Below, one piece after another: positions 8,224 through 16,725 of a DNA stretch of 64,000 nucleotides (positions are counted from its first letter, which is position 1; each line of letters opens with the position of its first letter). The notes beneath the pieces are model-generated. The model did no database searches, was not told where the DNA came from, and saw only the letters and a list, made by a program, of their open reading frames with translations. Location: the NCBI RefSeq assembly GCF_011617705.1, contig NZ_CP050154.1:1984001-2048000 (forward strand). The letters are read 5' to 3'. The translations under genes and the position numbers were made by a program. Source of the stretch: Brevibacterium limosum (GTDB lineage Bacteria; Actinomycetota; Actinomycetes; Actinomycetales; Brevibacteriaceae).

Positions 8224-9137
8224 CGCAGCGGCCTCCCCGTCAGTTCGAAGAACACATCGGACAGTGACTGTCTCTGCATCCCGATGTCCGTGATCTGCAG
8301 TCCCGCCTCGGCGATGGCCGTGCAGGCGGCCGCGATCTGGCTCGCCGTCGGTGTACCGTCGATGGTGATCAGCGAGTCCTGCGCCGAGGCGGGGCCGAGC
8401 TCGGCGAGCCGGTGGACGAGATCGGCGGGGACTGGGGAGCCCAGACGAATCGTCAGCGACCGTGACCCGGCGGAGGCGCTGCGCAGCTCTTCCGGGGCTC
8501 CCTGAGCGATGATGCGTCCGCGGTCGATGACGACGACCTCGTCGGAGAGCTCCTCCGCCTCGGCGAGGTCGTGAGTGGTGAGGACGACGGCGACTCCGCG
8601 TTCGGCGAGATCGGCGATGAAGCTGTGGACGACCTCGCGAGCCTGCGGGTCGAGGCCGGCGCAGGGTTCGTCGAGGAAGACCAGACGAGGACGGCCGATG
8701 AGCGCGGCGGCCAGGGCCACGCGCTGCTTCTGCCCGCCGGAGAGTCGGCGCATCGTGCGACCGGCGAAGTCATGGAGTCCCAAGGGTTCGGCGAGCTCGT
8801 CGACCGGCAGGGGGTTCTCATAGAGGGAGGAGAGGTGGCGCAGCACCTGCAGGGGCTTCGAGCTCATGGGCAGTCCGCCGTCCTGGAGCATGACACCGGC
8901 CAGCTGCGACGTCGTGGGGTGATCGGAGACGGGATCGTGCCCGAAGATCTCCACCGTGCCCGAGTCCGGACGGCGGGTGCCGACGGCCAGGGAGATGGTC
9001 GTGGACTTGCCGGCGCCGTTGGGCCCGAGGACGCCGAGGACGGACCCGGTCTCGGCCGTGAGGTCGATTCCGTCGACGACACGGTGGGTGCCGTAGGAGT
9101 ACTGGAGACCGCGGATGGTCAGGGCCGGAGTTGACAC
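8220..9137 (-). CDS. ABC transporter ATP-binding protein
   Basis: A 305-residue ATPase partner of the downstream permease. It shows Walker A GPNGAGKST at 38-46, signature LSGGQ near 137, Walker B LVFLDEP and the switch His in LTTHDLAEAEEL, then a C-terminal extension of about 90 residues typical of drug/natamycin-type exporters. The start is GTG at 9137, supported by a TAGAAT hexamer ending 6 nt before it, so the mRNA is probably leaderless. It is the first gene of the minus-strand ABC-ctaA-VOC operon and divergent from sufR. Confidence 0.92.
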   Translation of the reverse strand: MSTPALTIRGLQYSYGTHRVVDGIDLTAETGSVLGVLGPNGAGKSTTISLAVGTRRPDSGTVEIFGHDPVSDHPTTSQLAGVMLQDGGLPMSSKPLQVLRHLSSLYENPLPVDELAEPLGLHDFAGRTMRRLSGGQKQRVALAAALIGRPRLVFLDEPCAGLDPQAREVVHSFIADLAERGVAVVLTTHDLAEAEELSDEVVVIDRGRIIAQGAPEELRSASAGSRSLTIRLGSPVPADLVHRLAELGPASAQDSLITIDGTPTASQIAAACTAIAEAGLQITDIGMQRQSLSDVFFELTGRPLR

Positions 9138-9143
9138 CAGGCT

Positions 9144-9149
9144 ATTCTA
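9144..9149 (-). promoter_or_regulatory. Leaderless -10 element of the ABC-ctaA operon (TAGAAT)
   Basis: On the minus strand TAGAAT is followed by 6 nt and then the GTG start, the same arrangement as ctaB. Confidence 0.55.
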
Positions 9150-9206
9150 CGACGCGTCGAAACCGGTGTCGAAACGGCAGTTGGCCGGTGCCGAATCCGC
9201 CGGTGG

Positions 9207-9220
9207 TTAGGCTCACCTAG
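9207..9220 (+). promoter_or_regulatory. Candidate iron-box (DtxR/IdeR-like) in the suf promoter
   Basis: TTAGGCTCACCTAG matches 12 of 14 positions of the right part of the IdeR consensus and is itself dyadic (TAGG-N4-CCTA). A further small dyad CAACA-N4-TGTTG lies at about 9240-9253, close to sufR, and could be a SufR site. Both are by-eye matches. Confidence 0.4.
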
Positions 9221-9274
9221 TTTTACGAAACAAATTACGCAACAATAGTGTTGTGTTAGTCAAGGAGGTGGATT

Positions 9275-9994
9275 ATGGCTGCAAACGACACGGAAGATCG
9301 CCGAACCCGGCAGAAAGTCTTCCAGTCGGTGCTCGACGAAGGGCCGATCACCGCTTCGTCTTTGGCCAGAGCCCTCGAGCTGACTCCCGCGGCGATCCGT
9401 CGTCACCTGGACGCGCTGGAGAGCGAGGGCCTCATCGAGGTCCGTGAACTCGCCGGCAAACAGGCGGGCAGGGGCCGACCGGCCCGGCACTATGTGGTCA
9501 CGACGGCCGGACACGATTCGGTCAGTCATTCCTACGACGAGTTGGCCGTGAATATCCTGCGCTACATGGAGGACAAGCACGGCAAGTCGGCGGTGGAGGA
9601 TTTCACCGAAGACCTCGTGGGTCGGTTGCGGGACCGGCTCGGACCGGAGCTCGACAAGCGCGGCGGCACCACAGTGGCGTCTCGCTCACGTGCACTCGCT
9701 GCTGCACTGACACGGGAGGGGTACGCCGCCTCGGCGACACCGGTCGCGGCCGGAACCCCGCTCGAAGCGATGCAGCTGTGCCAGGGACACTGTCCGATCC
9801 AGGCCGTGGCGGCGGAGTACCCGGAGATCTGCGAAGCAGAACTCGCGATGTTCTCCGACTACCTCGGCGTCGACGTGCGCCGGCTGTCCTCGCTGGCACA
9901 GGGAGACCACGTGTGCACCACCCACATTCCGACTTCGGAACTGACCAGACCACTCATCCACAGCAATGATCGACCTCAAGGAGGTTCACGATGA
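9275..9994 (+). CDS. sufR: SufR-type Fe-S-sensing transcriptional repressor
   Basis: Predicted autoregulator of the suf operon. The 239-residue protein has an N-terminal winged-helix HTH (about residues 12-60, ending in [20 protein letters not shown]) and a C-terminal region with four cysteines, C169, C173, C186 and C214, of which three are expected to hold an Fe-S cluster as in SufR. AAGGAGG sits 7 nt before the ATG. It overlaps sufB by ATGA, so it belongs to the operon it should control. Candidate operators lie in the 137-base gap upstream. Confidence 0.92.
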   Translation: MAANDTEDRRTRQKVFQSVLDEGPITASSLARALELTPAAIRRHLDALESEGLIEVRELAGKQAGRGRPARHYVVTTAGHDSVSHSYDELAVNILRYMEDKHGKSAVEDFTEDLVGRLRDRLGPELDKRGGTTVASRSRALAAALTREGYAASATPVAAGTPLEAMQLCQGHCPIQAVAAEYPEICEAELAMFSDYLGVDVRRLSSLAQGDHVCTTHIPTSELTRPLIHSNDRPQGGSR

Positions 9995-11421
9995 CTGACA
10001 CAGGAAATCGGATCATCGATGCGAATCCCGAGCTCAAAGACCTCGGGCAGTATGCATACGGTTGGCACGACGAGAACGACGCAGGAGCGACCGCGACCCG
10101 CGGGCTCAGCGAAGACGTCGTGCGCAACATCTCGAAGCTCAAGGACGAACCCGAGTGGATGCTCAAGCGTCGGCTCAAGGCGCTGCGCCTGTTCGACAAG
10201 AAGCCGATGCCTAACTGGGGCGCCGACCTCACCGGAATCGACTTCGCCGACATCAAGTACTTCGTCCGCTCCACCGAGGGACAGGCGACTTCCTGGGAGG
10301 ACCTCCCCGAGGACATCCGCAACACCTACGACCGTCTGGGCATCCCCGAGGCCGAGAAGCAGCGCCTCGTCGCCGGTGTCGCCGCTCAGTACGAGTCCGA
10401 GGTCGTCTACCACCAGATCAACGAGGAGCTCGAGGCTCAGGGTGTCATCTTCATGGACACCGACACAGGTCTGCGTGAGCACCCGGAGATCTTCGAAGAG
10501 TACTTCGGCTCGATCATTCCGTCCGGCGACAACAAGTTCGCCGCGCTGAACACCGCAGTCTGGTCCGGCGGCTCCTTCGTCTACGTCCCCAAGGGCGTCC
10601 ACGTCGAGATCCCGCTGCAGGCCTACTTCCGCATCAACACGGAGAATATGGGCCAGTTCGAGCGCACGCTCATCATCGCCGACGAGGGAGCCTCGGTCCA
10701 CTACGTCGAGGGCTGCACCGCTCCGATCTACAAGACCGACTCCCTGCACTCGGCCGTTGTCGAGATCATCGCGAAGAAGGACGCGAAGGTCCGCTACACG
10801 ACGATCCAGAACTGGTCGAACAACGTGTACAACCTGGTCACCAAGCGTGCCATCGCCGAAGAGGGCGCCTCCATGGAATGGGTCGACGGCAACATCGGCT
10901 CGAAGGTGACCATGAAGTACCCGGCCATCTGGCTCACCGGTGAGCACGCTCGCGGTGAGACGCTGTCCGTGGCCTTCGCCGGCGAGGGGCAGCACCAGGA
11001 CACCGGTGCCAAGATGGTCCACGCCGCTCCGCACACCCATTCGTCGATCGTGTCGAAGTCCGTGGCCCGCGGCGGCGGCCGTGCCGGCTACCGCGGACTC
11101 GTCCACGTCCATCCGGGTGCCGAAGGCGCGTCGAACAACGTCCTCTGCGACGCCCTGCTCGTCGACAACGTCTCCCGTTCGGACACGTACCCCTACATCG
11201 ACATTCGCGAAGACGACGTCACACTCGGCCATGAGGCCACCGTGTCGAAGGTCAGTGAGGATCAGCTCTTCTACCTCATGTCCCGCGGCATGGAGGAGAC
11301 CGAGGCGATGGCGATGATCGTGCGCGGCTTCGTCGAGCCCATCGCACGTGAACTCCCGATGGAGTACGCCCTCGAACTCAACCGCCTCATCGAACTGCAG
11401 ATGGAAGGCGCGGTCGGCTGA
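9991..11421 (+). CDS. sufB: Fe-S cluster assembly scaffold subunit SufB
   Basis: Core scaffold subunit of the SufBCD complex on which Fe-S clusters are assembled. The 476-residue product has normal length, so it lacks the intein that interrupts mycobacterial SufB. Typical family segments are visible, including [20 protein letters not shown], the cysteine in [10 protein letters not shown] and the C-terminal [11 protein letters not shown] motif shared with SufD. A strong AAGGAGG lies 7 nt before the ATG, in addition to coupling with the sufR stop. Confidence 0.97.
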   Translation: MTDTGNRIIDANPELKDLGQYAYGWHDENDAGATATRGLSEDVVRNISKLKDEPEWMLKRRLKALRLFDKKPMPNWGADLTGIDFADIKYFVRSTEGQATSWEDLPEDIRNTYDRLGIPEAEKQRLVAGVAAQYESEVVYHQINEELEAQGVIFMDTDTGLREHPEIFEEYFGSIIPSGDNKFAALNTAVWSGGSFVYVPKGVHVEIPLQAYFRINTENMGQFERTLIIADEGASVHYVEGCTAPIYKTDSLHSAVVEIIAKKDAKVRYTTIQNWSNNVYNLVTKRAIAEEGASMEWVDGNIGSKVTMKYPAIWLTGEHARGETLSVAFAGEGQHQDTGAKMVHAAPHTHSSIVSKSVARGGGRAGYRGLVHVHPGAEGASNNVLCDALLVDNVSRSDTYPYIDIREDDVTLGHEATVSKVSEDQLFYLMSRGMEETEAMAMIVRGFVEPIARELPMEYALELNRLIELQMEGAVG

Positions 11422-11461
11422 GACCCGACCCGGCGCCCACTGCACTCAAAGGAGTAAATCT

Positions 11462-12637
11462 GTGACTGACACCACCAATCCGCTTGGCCTCTCGGAACAC
11501 TCGCACGGTTCCGAGGTCCAGGTGCCCGATTCGAAGCGCGATGCGCGCACCCGCAGCTTCGACGTCGCCGACTTCCCCGTGCCCACCGGCCGGGAGGAGG
11601 AATGGCGCTTCTCTCCCGTGCGCAAGTTCAGCGAGTTCTTCGAGGACACCGCCAGCGAGGCGACGCTGAAGTTCGAGTCGGACCTGCCCGAGGGGTTGTC
11701 CGTCGAGGAGATCTCGCTCGAGTCCGCTCAGGAACTGGGCATCCTCGAACCCGAGGATCGTGCCGCGGCCGTCGCCGCCAACCGAGCCGCCGCCGTGACG
11801 CACTACTCGATCCCCGCGGACACCGAACTCGATCGGGCCGCGATCATCCACGCCGACGGCACGGGTGAGGCGCTCGGCCACGGCCATGTCGTCGTCACCG
11901 TCGGAGCGAACTCGAAGGCGACCATCGTCGTCGAGCACGAGGGACTGGCCCGGTACTCCGAGCTCGTCTCCCTCGTCGTCGGCGACGGCGCGGAGGTCAC
12001 CTTCGTATCGCTGCAGCTGTGGGACGAGGGCTCCCAGCACCTCGGCCAGCACGACGCGATCGTGGGCAAGGACGCGAAGTTCAAGCACATCCACATCACC
12101 CTCGGCGGTGAGGTCGTGCGCCTGAACACGAACGTGCGCTACTCGGCGGCCGGGGGAGAGGCCGAACTGCTCGGCCTCTACTTCGCCGACGCCGGTCAGC
12201 ACCTCGAGCACCGCACCTACATCGACCACAACACTCCCAAGGCCCAGTCCAACGTCCACTACAAGGGCGCTCTGCAGGGCAAGGACGCGCGCAGCGTGTG
12301 GATCGGCGATGTGCTCATCCGACCCGAGGCCCTCGACATCGACACCTACGAGCTCAACCGGAACCTCATCCTCACCGAGGGTGCCCGTGCGGACTCGGTG
12401 CCGAACCTCGAGATCGAGACCGGCGACATCGCCGGTGCCGGCCACGCCTCCTCGGTGGGTCGCTTCGATGAGGAGCACCTGTTCTACCTCATGAGCCGCG
12501 GCATCCCGGAAGAGGTCGCTCGTCAGCTCGTGGTACGCGGATTCTTCAATGAAGTGATTCAGAAGATCCAGGTGCCCGAGATCGAAGACGTGCTCAACGA
12601 GCGCATCGAAGACGAACTGTCCCGGAGTGTTCTGTGA
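11462..12637 (+). CDS. sufD: Fe-S cluster assembly protein SufD
   Basis: Partner of SufB in the SufBC2D complex, needed for iron entry. The 391-residue product ends with the SufB/SufD signature [20 protein letters not shown] and has a divergent helical N-terminus, normal for SufD. The GTG at 11462 is chosen because AAAGGAG lies just upstream and because the longer open frame runs back into sufB. It is followed without gap by the Rieske-type gene, whose GTG overlaps the sufD stop. Confidence 0.95.
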   Translation: MTDTTNPLGLSEHSHGSEVQVPDSKRDARTRSFDVADFPVPTGREEEWRFSPVRKFSEFFEDTASEATLKFESDLPEGLSVEEISLESAQELGILEPEDRAAAVAANRAAAVTHYSIPADTELDRAAIIHADGTGEALGHGHVVVTVGANSKATIVVEHEGLARYSELVSLVVGDGAEVTFVSLQLWDEGSQHLGQHDAIVGKDAKFKHIHITLGGEVVRLNTNVRYSAAGGEAELLGLYFADAGQHLEHRTYIDHNTPKAQSNVHYKGALQGKDARSVWIGDVLIRPEALDIDTYELNRNLILTEGARADSVPNLEIETGDIAGAGHASSVGRFDEEHLFYLMSRGIPEEVARQLVVRGFFNEVIQKIQVPEIEDVLNERIEDELSRSVL

Positions 12638-12957
12638 CCATGATCGACGTGGCGGCCACCGATGAGGTGACCCCCGGCGGCACCATGCGCATCGAGATCG
12701 GCGAGTTCGAGATCTGCATCGCTCGCGACTCCGACGGCACGATCCACGCCATCGACGACCTGTGCACCCACGGTGAGGTGTCGTTGGCGGAAGGAGACGT
12801 CGAGGACTGCACCATCGAATGCTGGCTGCACGGATCGCAGTTCGACCTGACGACGGGCAGGCCGGTGAATCCGCCGGCCTTCGAACCCGTCGCGGTCTAT
12901 GACTGCAAAGAGATCGCCGGCCGGATCCTCGTCGACCCGAACACAACCCTGAACTGA
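12634..12957 (+). CDS. Rieske-type [2Fe-2S] ferredoxin within the suf operon
   Basis: A 107-residue single-domain protein with the Rieske ligands CTHG (C44, H46) and CWLHG (C63, H66), like the small ferredoxin components of aromatic dioxygenases. Its placement between sufD and sufC suggests it supplies electrons for cluster assembly or serves as an early cluster acceptor; that role is inferred. The GTG start overlaps the sufD stop; an in-frame ATG lies two codons later. Actinobacterial suf operons often carry such a gene at this position. Confidence 0.9.
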   Translation: MTMIDVAATDEVTPGGTMRIEIGEFEICIARDSDGTIHAIDDLCTHGEVSLAEGDVEDCTIECWLHGSQFDLTTGRPVNPPAFEPVAVYDCKEIAGRILVDPNTTLN

Positions 12958-12984
12958 CCTCAAGACCGAAGAAGAAGGATCAAT

Positions 12985-13743
12985 ATGTCCACTCTCAAGA
13001 TCGAAGACCTGCACGTCGGTGTCAACACTGATACCGGTCTCAAGCCCATCCTCAACGGCATCAACCTCGTCATCAACTCGAACGAGACCCATGCCATCAT
13101 GGGGCCCAACGGCTCCGGCAAGTCGACCCTGGCGTATGCCCTGGCCGGTCACCCCAAGTACGAAGTGACCTCCGGTTCGGTCACGCTCGACGGTGAGGAC
13201 GTCCTCGAGATGTCCGTCGACGAGCGTGCGAAGGCCGGCCTGTTCCTGGCCATGCAGTACCCCGTCGAGGTTCCCGGCGTGACCGTGACGAACTTCCTCC
13301 GTTCGGCCAAGACCGCCATCGACGGCGAAGCTCCCAAGCTGCGGAACTGGACCAAGGACCTCAAGCAGGCCATGGAGAACCTGCGTGTGGATCCCGCGTT
13401 CGCGTCGCGCAACGTCAACGAGGGCTTCTCCGGCGGTGAGAAGAAGCGTCACGAGATCCTGCAGCTCGAGATGCTCAAGCCGAGGTTCGCCGTTCTCGAC
13501 GAGACCGACTCGGGCCTCGACGTCGATGCGCTGCGCATCGTGTCCGAAGGCGTCAACCGCGTCAAGGACGCCACCGATGTCGGCGTCATGCTCATCACTC
13601 ACTACACGCGCATCCTCAACTACATCAAGCCCGATCACGTCCACGTGATCATCAACGGCAAGGTGGCCGAGGAAGGCGGACCGGAACTGGCCGAACGCCT
13701 CGAGAACGAAGGCTACGACCGCTTCTTCACTGCCGGCGTCTGA
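12985..13743 (+). CDS. sufC: Fe-S cluster assembly ATPase SufC
   Basis: ABC-type ATPase that drives conformational change of SufB-SufD. The 252-residue protein has Walker A GPNGSGKS at 40-47, the SufC-specific signature NEGFSGGEKKRHEILQLEM, Walker B AVLDETDSGLDVDAL and the His switch in LITHYTRIL. GAAGGA lies before the ATG. Its stop overlaps the sufS start (TGATG), indicating coupled translation. Confidence 0.97.
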   Translation: MSTLKIEDLHVGVNTDTGLKPILNGINLVINSNETHAIMGPNGSGKSTLAYALAGHPKYEVTSGSVTLDGEDVLEMSVDERAKAGLFLAMQYPVEVPGVTVTNFLRSAKTAIDGEAPKLRNWTKDLKQAMENLRVDPAFASRNVNEGFSGGEKKRHEILQLEMLKPRFAVLDETDSGLDVDALRIVSEGVNRVKDATDVGVMLITHYTRILNYIKPDHVHVIINGKVAEEGGPELAERLENEGYDRFFTAGV

Positions 13744-14993
13744 TGTTCTCACGTCTGAGGGGCGACTTCCCGATTCTCGATGTGAGAGTCGGGGAGTCGC
13801 CGCTGTCGTATCTCGACTCGGGAGCGACATCGCAGAAGCCGCAGTGCGTCATCGACACCTTCGTCGAGTACTTCCAGCAGCGCAATGCCGCCGTTCACCG
13901 TGGCGCTCACTCCCTGGCCGTCGAGGCCACCGACGCGTTCGAGAACGGTCGGATCGCCGCTGCCGGGCTCGTCGGCGGCACGCCGGAACAGGTGTGCTGG
14001 ACGAAGAACGCCACCGAGGCGCTCAACATCGTGGCCCTCGGCATGGATCGGGCCAGCCGCGGCTTCGGGGGAGAGGGCGCAGCGTGCTTCGCCCTCGGTC
14101 CCGCTGACTCGATCGTCGTGACCGAGATGGAGCATCACGCGAATCTCGTTCCGTGGCAGCAGCTGGCGGCCTCGACCGGAGCGCAGCTGCGCTGGCTGCC
14201 GGTCACCGATTCCGGAGAACTCGATCTGGCCGATCTCGACACGATCATCGACGAATCGACGAAGGTGTTCGCGTTCACGCACGTCTCCAACGTCCTCGGC
14301 ACGATCAACCCGGTCGACCTGCTCGTCGAGCGGGCTCGCGCCGTCGGGGCGTACATCGTACTCGATGCCTGCCAGTCCGTCCCGCATATGCCCGTGGATT
14401 TCGTCGAGCTCGACGTCGACTTCGCCGCGTTCTCCGCTCACAAGGCGCTCGGCCCCACCGGTCTGGGTGCGCTGTGGGGCAGGTCCGAGCTGCTCGACGC
14501 TCTGCCGCCGGTGCTGACCGGCGGATCCATGATCACGACGGTGACCATGGAGGAGACCGAGTTCATGCCCGCCCCGCAGCGTTTCGAGGCCGGCACCCAG
14601 CCGGTCGCCGAGGTGGCCGCGTTCGCGACCGCGATCGGCTACCTCGCCGAGGTGGGGCTGGAGAATGTGTTCGACCATGAGAAGGAACTCGCCCGCGTCC
14701 TCCTCGACGGGATCGCGCAGATCCCCGGAATCCGCGTCCTCGGCGATGCCGCTGACCGGATCGGGACCGTGGCCTTCGACGTCGACGGCGTGCACGCCCA
14801 CGATGTCGGGCAGTATCTCGACTCCCAGGGGGTCGCCGTGCGCGTGGGCCACCACTGCGCCCAGCCGCTGCACCGGCGCTTCGGGGTCACCGCCTCGACG
14901 CGGGCGAGCACGTATCTGTACAACAACGTCGAAGACTGCACCCGCTTCCTGACCGCTCTGGCAGAAGTGCGGCCCTTCTTCGGAGTCGCATGA
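13743..14993 (+). CDS. sufS: Cysteine desulfurase SufS
   Basis: PLP enzyme that removes sulfur from cysteine for Fe-S assembly. The 416-residue product carries the PLP lysine in FSAHKALGPTG (K234) and the persulfide cysteine in RVGHHCAQPLHRRF (C372), with the group II (SufS/CsdA) spacing and no long loop around the cysteine. This type requires a sulfur acceptor, here SufU, encoded immediately downstream. The start overlaps the sufC stop. Confidence 0.96.
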   Translation: MFSRLRGDFPILDVRVGESPLSYLDSGATSQKPQCVIDTFVEYFQQRNAAVHRGAHSLAVEATDAFENGRIAAAGLVGGTPEQVCWTKNATEALNIVALGMDRASRGFGGEGAACFALGPADSIVVTEMEHHANLVPWQQLAASTGAQLRWLPVTDSGELDLADLDTIIDESTKVFAFTHVSNVLGTINPVDLLVERARAVGAYIVLDACQSVPHMPVDFVELDVDFAAFSAHKALGPTGLGALWGRSELLDALPPVLTGGSMITTVTMEETEFMPAPQRFEAGTQPVAEVAAFATAIGYLAEVGLENVFDHEKELARVLLDGIAQIPGIRVLGDAADRIGTVAFDVDGVHAHDVGQYLDSQGVAVRVGHHCAQPLHRRFGVTASTRASTYLYNNVEDCTRFLTALAEVRPFFGVA

Positions 14994-15009
14994 AGAGGGG
15001 AATGAGCCG

Positions 15010-15489
15010 ATGAGCACACAGATGCAGCAGCTCTACCAGCAGGTCATCCTCGACCAGTCCCGGGCACGCATCGGCAACACCGCACTGCTCCGTGACGCCG
15101 CACTCTCACCGCACGGGTATTCACACCAGGTGAACCCGACCTGCGGCGATGAGATCGAGCTCGAGACCGAGCTGCTCGCGGACGGCAAGATCGCGGTCCG
15201 GTGGACCGGCGACGGCTGTTCGATCTCGATGGCCTCGGCCTCGGTGCTCTCCGAACTGGCCGCCGACTCGTCCGTCGCGGAGATGCTCGAGATCGAAGCG
15301 GCGTTCCACGAACTCATGCATTCTCGTGGGACAATGGAGGCGGATGAGTCGATTCTCGGGGACGCTGCGGCGTTCACCGGAGTGTCGAAGTTCCCGGCCA
15401 GGATCAAGTGCGCTCTCCTGGCATGGATGGCGTTCAAGGACGCAATCACCCAAACGCAAGCAGCTCGTGAGGAGAAACACAATGCCTGA
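15010..15489 (+). CDS. sufU: Zinc-dependent sulfurtransferase SufU
   Basis: Accepts persulfide from SufS and passes it to the SufBCD scaffold. The 159-residue protein has the zinc-site ligands C45 and D47 (NPTCGDEI), C70 (GDGCSISMAS) and C134 (RIKCALL), plus the insertion between the second and third cysteine that separates SufU from the IscU scaffold. It starts 16 bases after sufS and overlaps sufT by eight bases. Confidence 0.95.
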   Translation: MSTQMQQLYQQVILDQSRARIGNTALLRDAALSPHGYSHQVNPTCGDEIELETELLADGKIAVRWTGDGCSISMASASVLSELAADSSVAEMLEIEAAFHELMHSRGTMEADESILGDAAAFTGVSKFPARIKCALLAWMAFKDAITQTQAAREEKHNA

Positions 15490-15817
15490 AGTCATTGACG
15501 CACCGCAGAATGCCAGCGTCGACGAAGTGCGCGAAGCGATGATGGACGTCGTCGATCCCGAGCTCGGTGTCAACATCGTCGATCTCGGACTCGTGTACGG
15601 ACTCTCGGTCGAAGACGACGGCACCGCCGTGATCGAGATGACCCTGACCTCGGCGGCCTGCCCGCTGACCGATGTCATCGAGGATCAGACCGCACAGTCG
15701 CTCGAGGGAATCGTGCCGGCGTACCGGATCAACTGGGTCTGGATGCCGCCATGGGGACCGGAGAAGATCACCGAGGACGGTCGCGAACAGATGAGGGCTC
15801 TCGGCTTCAATATCTGA
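15482..15817 (+). CDS. sufT: SufT-type Fe-S assembly protein (MIP18/DUF59 family)
   Basis: The 111-residue DUF59 (PaaD/MIP18-like) protein closes the suf operon and probably helps deliver clusters to target proteins. Visible features are VVDPELGVNIVDLGLVYGL and the conserved cysteine in TSAACPLTDV. The ATG at 15482 lies inside the end of sufU and has GAGGAG just upstream. A longer in-frame reading would fall within sufU and lacks family similarity. Confidence 0.93.
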   Translation: MPEVIDAPQNASVDEVREAMMDVVDPELGVNIVDLGLVYGLSVEDDGTAVIEMTLTSAACPLTDVIEDQTAQSLEGIVPAYRINWVWMPPWGPEKITEDGREQMRALGFNI

Positions 15818-15847
15818 GACCGTCATCGACTGAGTCGAACACCGGCG

Positions 15848-15863
15848 CGTCCCCGCGGGGACG
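15848..15863. repeat. Interspersed palindrome copy 1
   Basis: CGTCCCCGCGGGGACG, here extended to a perfect 20-base palindrome at 15846-15865, between sufT and the suf terminator hairpin. Other copies are at 16491, 28267, 28299, 31716, 31767 and 33060. Confidence 0.75.
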
Positions 15864-15874
15864 CGATCGATCAC

Positions 15875-15921
15875 ATCGCCGAGGTGGGGCTGCCCGAGCA
15901 GGGCAGGACCACCTCGGCGAT
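15875..15921 (+). terminator. Terminator hairpin of the suf operon
   Basis: Outer arms of 13 bases (15875-15887 and 15909-15921) and inner arms CTGCCC/GGGCAG (15890-15895, 15901-15906) pair perfectly with a symmetric 2-nt internal loop and a GAGCA apical loop. There is no T tract. Confidence 0.65.
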
Positions 15922-16035
15922 CGTCGTTGAGTTCGATGCCTGTCGCAGATGCCGGGGTCGTGGAGATCACCGCCCCGCGGACTCCGAACCAGAGTGCGGC
16001 GTGAAAGAATGGAATCCGACTTCCAAGGAGAACCA

Positions 16036-16725
16036 TTGACGATCATCGCTGCCGCCGACGGATCCGCGCTCGGCAATCCCGGACCAGCCGGGTGGGCCTG
16101 GTACATCGACGACACCTCCTGGCATGCCGGCGGGTGGAAGAACGCGACGAACAACCGCGGTGAGCTCATGGCCGTGCTCGACCTGCTCCGGTCGACGGCA
16201 GGCAGCGACGATGACCTGAAGATATACTGTGATTCGCAGTACGTCATCAACGCCCTGACCAAATGGATGGCGGGGTGGAAACGCAAGGGATGGAAGAAGG
16301 CCGATGGCAAAGAAGTCCTCAACAAGGACCTCTTAGCGTCTCTCGACGAGGCACTGAGCGGGCGGACGGTCGAGTTCGAGTGGGTCAAGGGACACAGCAA
16401 CCACGAACTCAATGAGGCCGCAGACGATCGAGCCCGCGCGGCAGCCACCGCCTTCCAGAAGGGCACGACTGTGCCGGAGGGCCCCGGATTCGTCCCCGCG
16501 GGGACGTCGTCCTCGACTCCGGCAGATGAATCGGCTGAACCTGCAGAGCAGAACGATCTTGCCGCCGGACCCGCGACCACAGCGGCTGCGTCGGCAACCA
16601 CCGTCGTGTCCTGTCGGGTCTCGTCCTCAGTCGCAGATGAACTCGTCGCCCGGGCACAGGCCCGCGGCATCCACCCCCAAGAATTCCTGGCCGATCTCAT
16701 CGGCCGCAGTTTGGAGACAGAATGA
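16036..16725 (+). CDS. rnhA: Ribonuclease HI with C-terminal ribbon-helix-helix-like extension
   Basis: Cleaves RNA in RNA/DNA hybrids. Residues 1-140 form the RNase HI domain with the acidic residues D8 (AADGSALGNPG), E43 (NNRGEL), D66 (YCDSQYV) and D130 plus the basic loop KWMAGWKRKGWKK. It continues with a disordered linker (about 141-188) containing a VPAGT element, then about 37 residues (190-226) whose pattern VVSCRVSSSVADELVARAQA followed by a second helix resembles a ribbon-helix-helix fold. I choose TTG 16036 because AAGGAG is 5 nt upstream; an ATG at 16009 is an alternative. The stop overlaps the next gene by ATGA. Confidence 0.85.
   Translation: MTIIAAADGSALGNPGPAGWAWYIDDTSWHAGGWKNATNNRGELMAVLDLLRSTAGSDDDLKIYCDSQYVINALTKWMAGWKRKGWKKADGKEVLNKDLLASLDEALSGRTVEFEWVKGHSNHELNEAADDRARAAATAFQKGTTVPEGPGFVPAGTSSSTPADESAEPAEQNDLAAGPATTAAASATTVVSCRVSSSVADELVARAQARGIHPQEFLADLIGRSLETE
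16491..16506. repeat. Interspersed palindrome copy 2, in rnhA linker
   Basis: CGTCCCCGCGGGGACG read in frame as VPAGT (residues 153-157) in the linker after the RNase H domain. Confidence 0.75.

Noticed and set aside
9976-11445. 489-codon antisense frame over sufB
   Set aside because: A shadow of sufB in high-GC DNA; composition is Val/Asp/Gly/Arg-rich and there is no ribosome-binding site.
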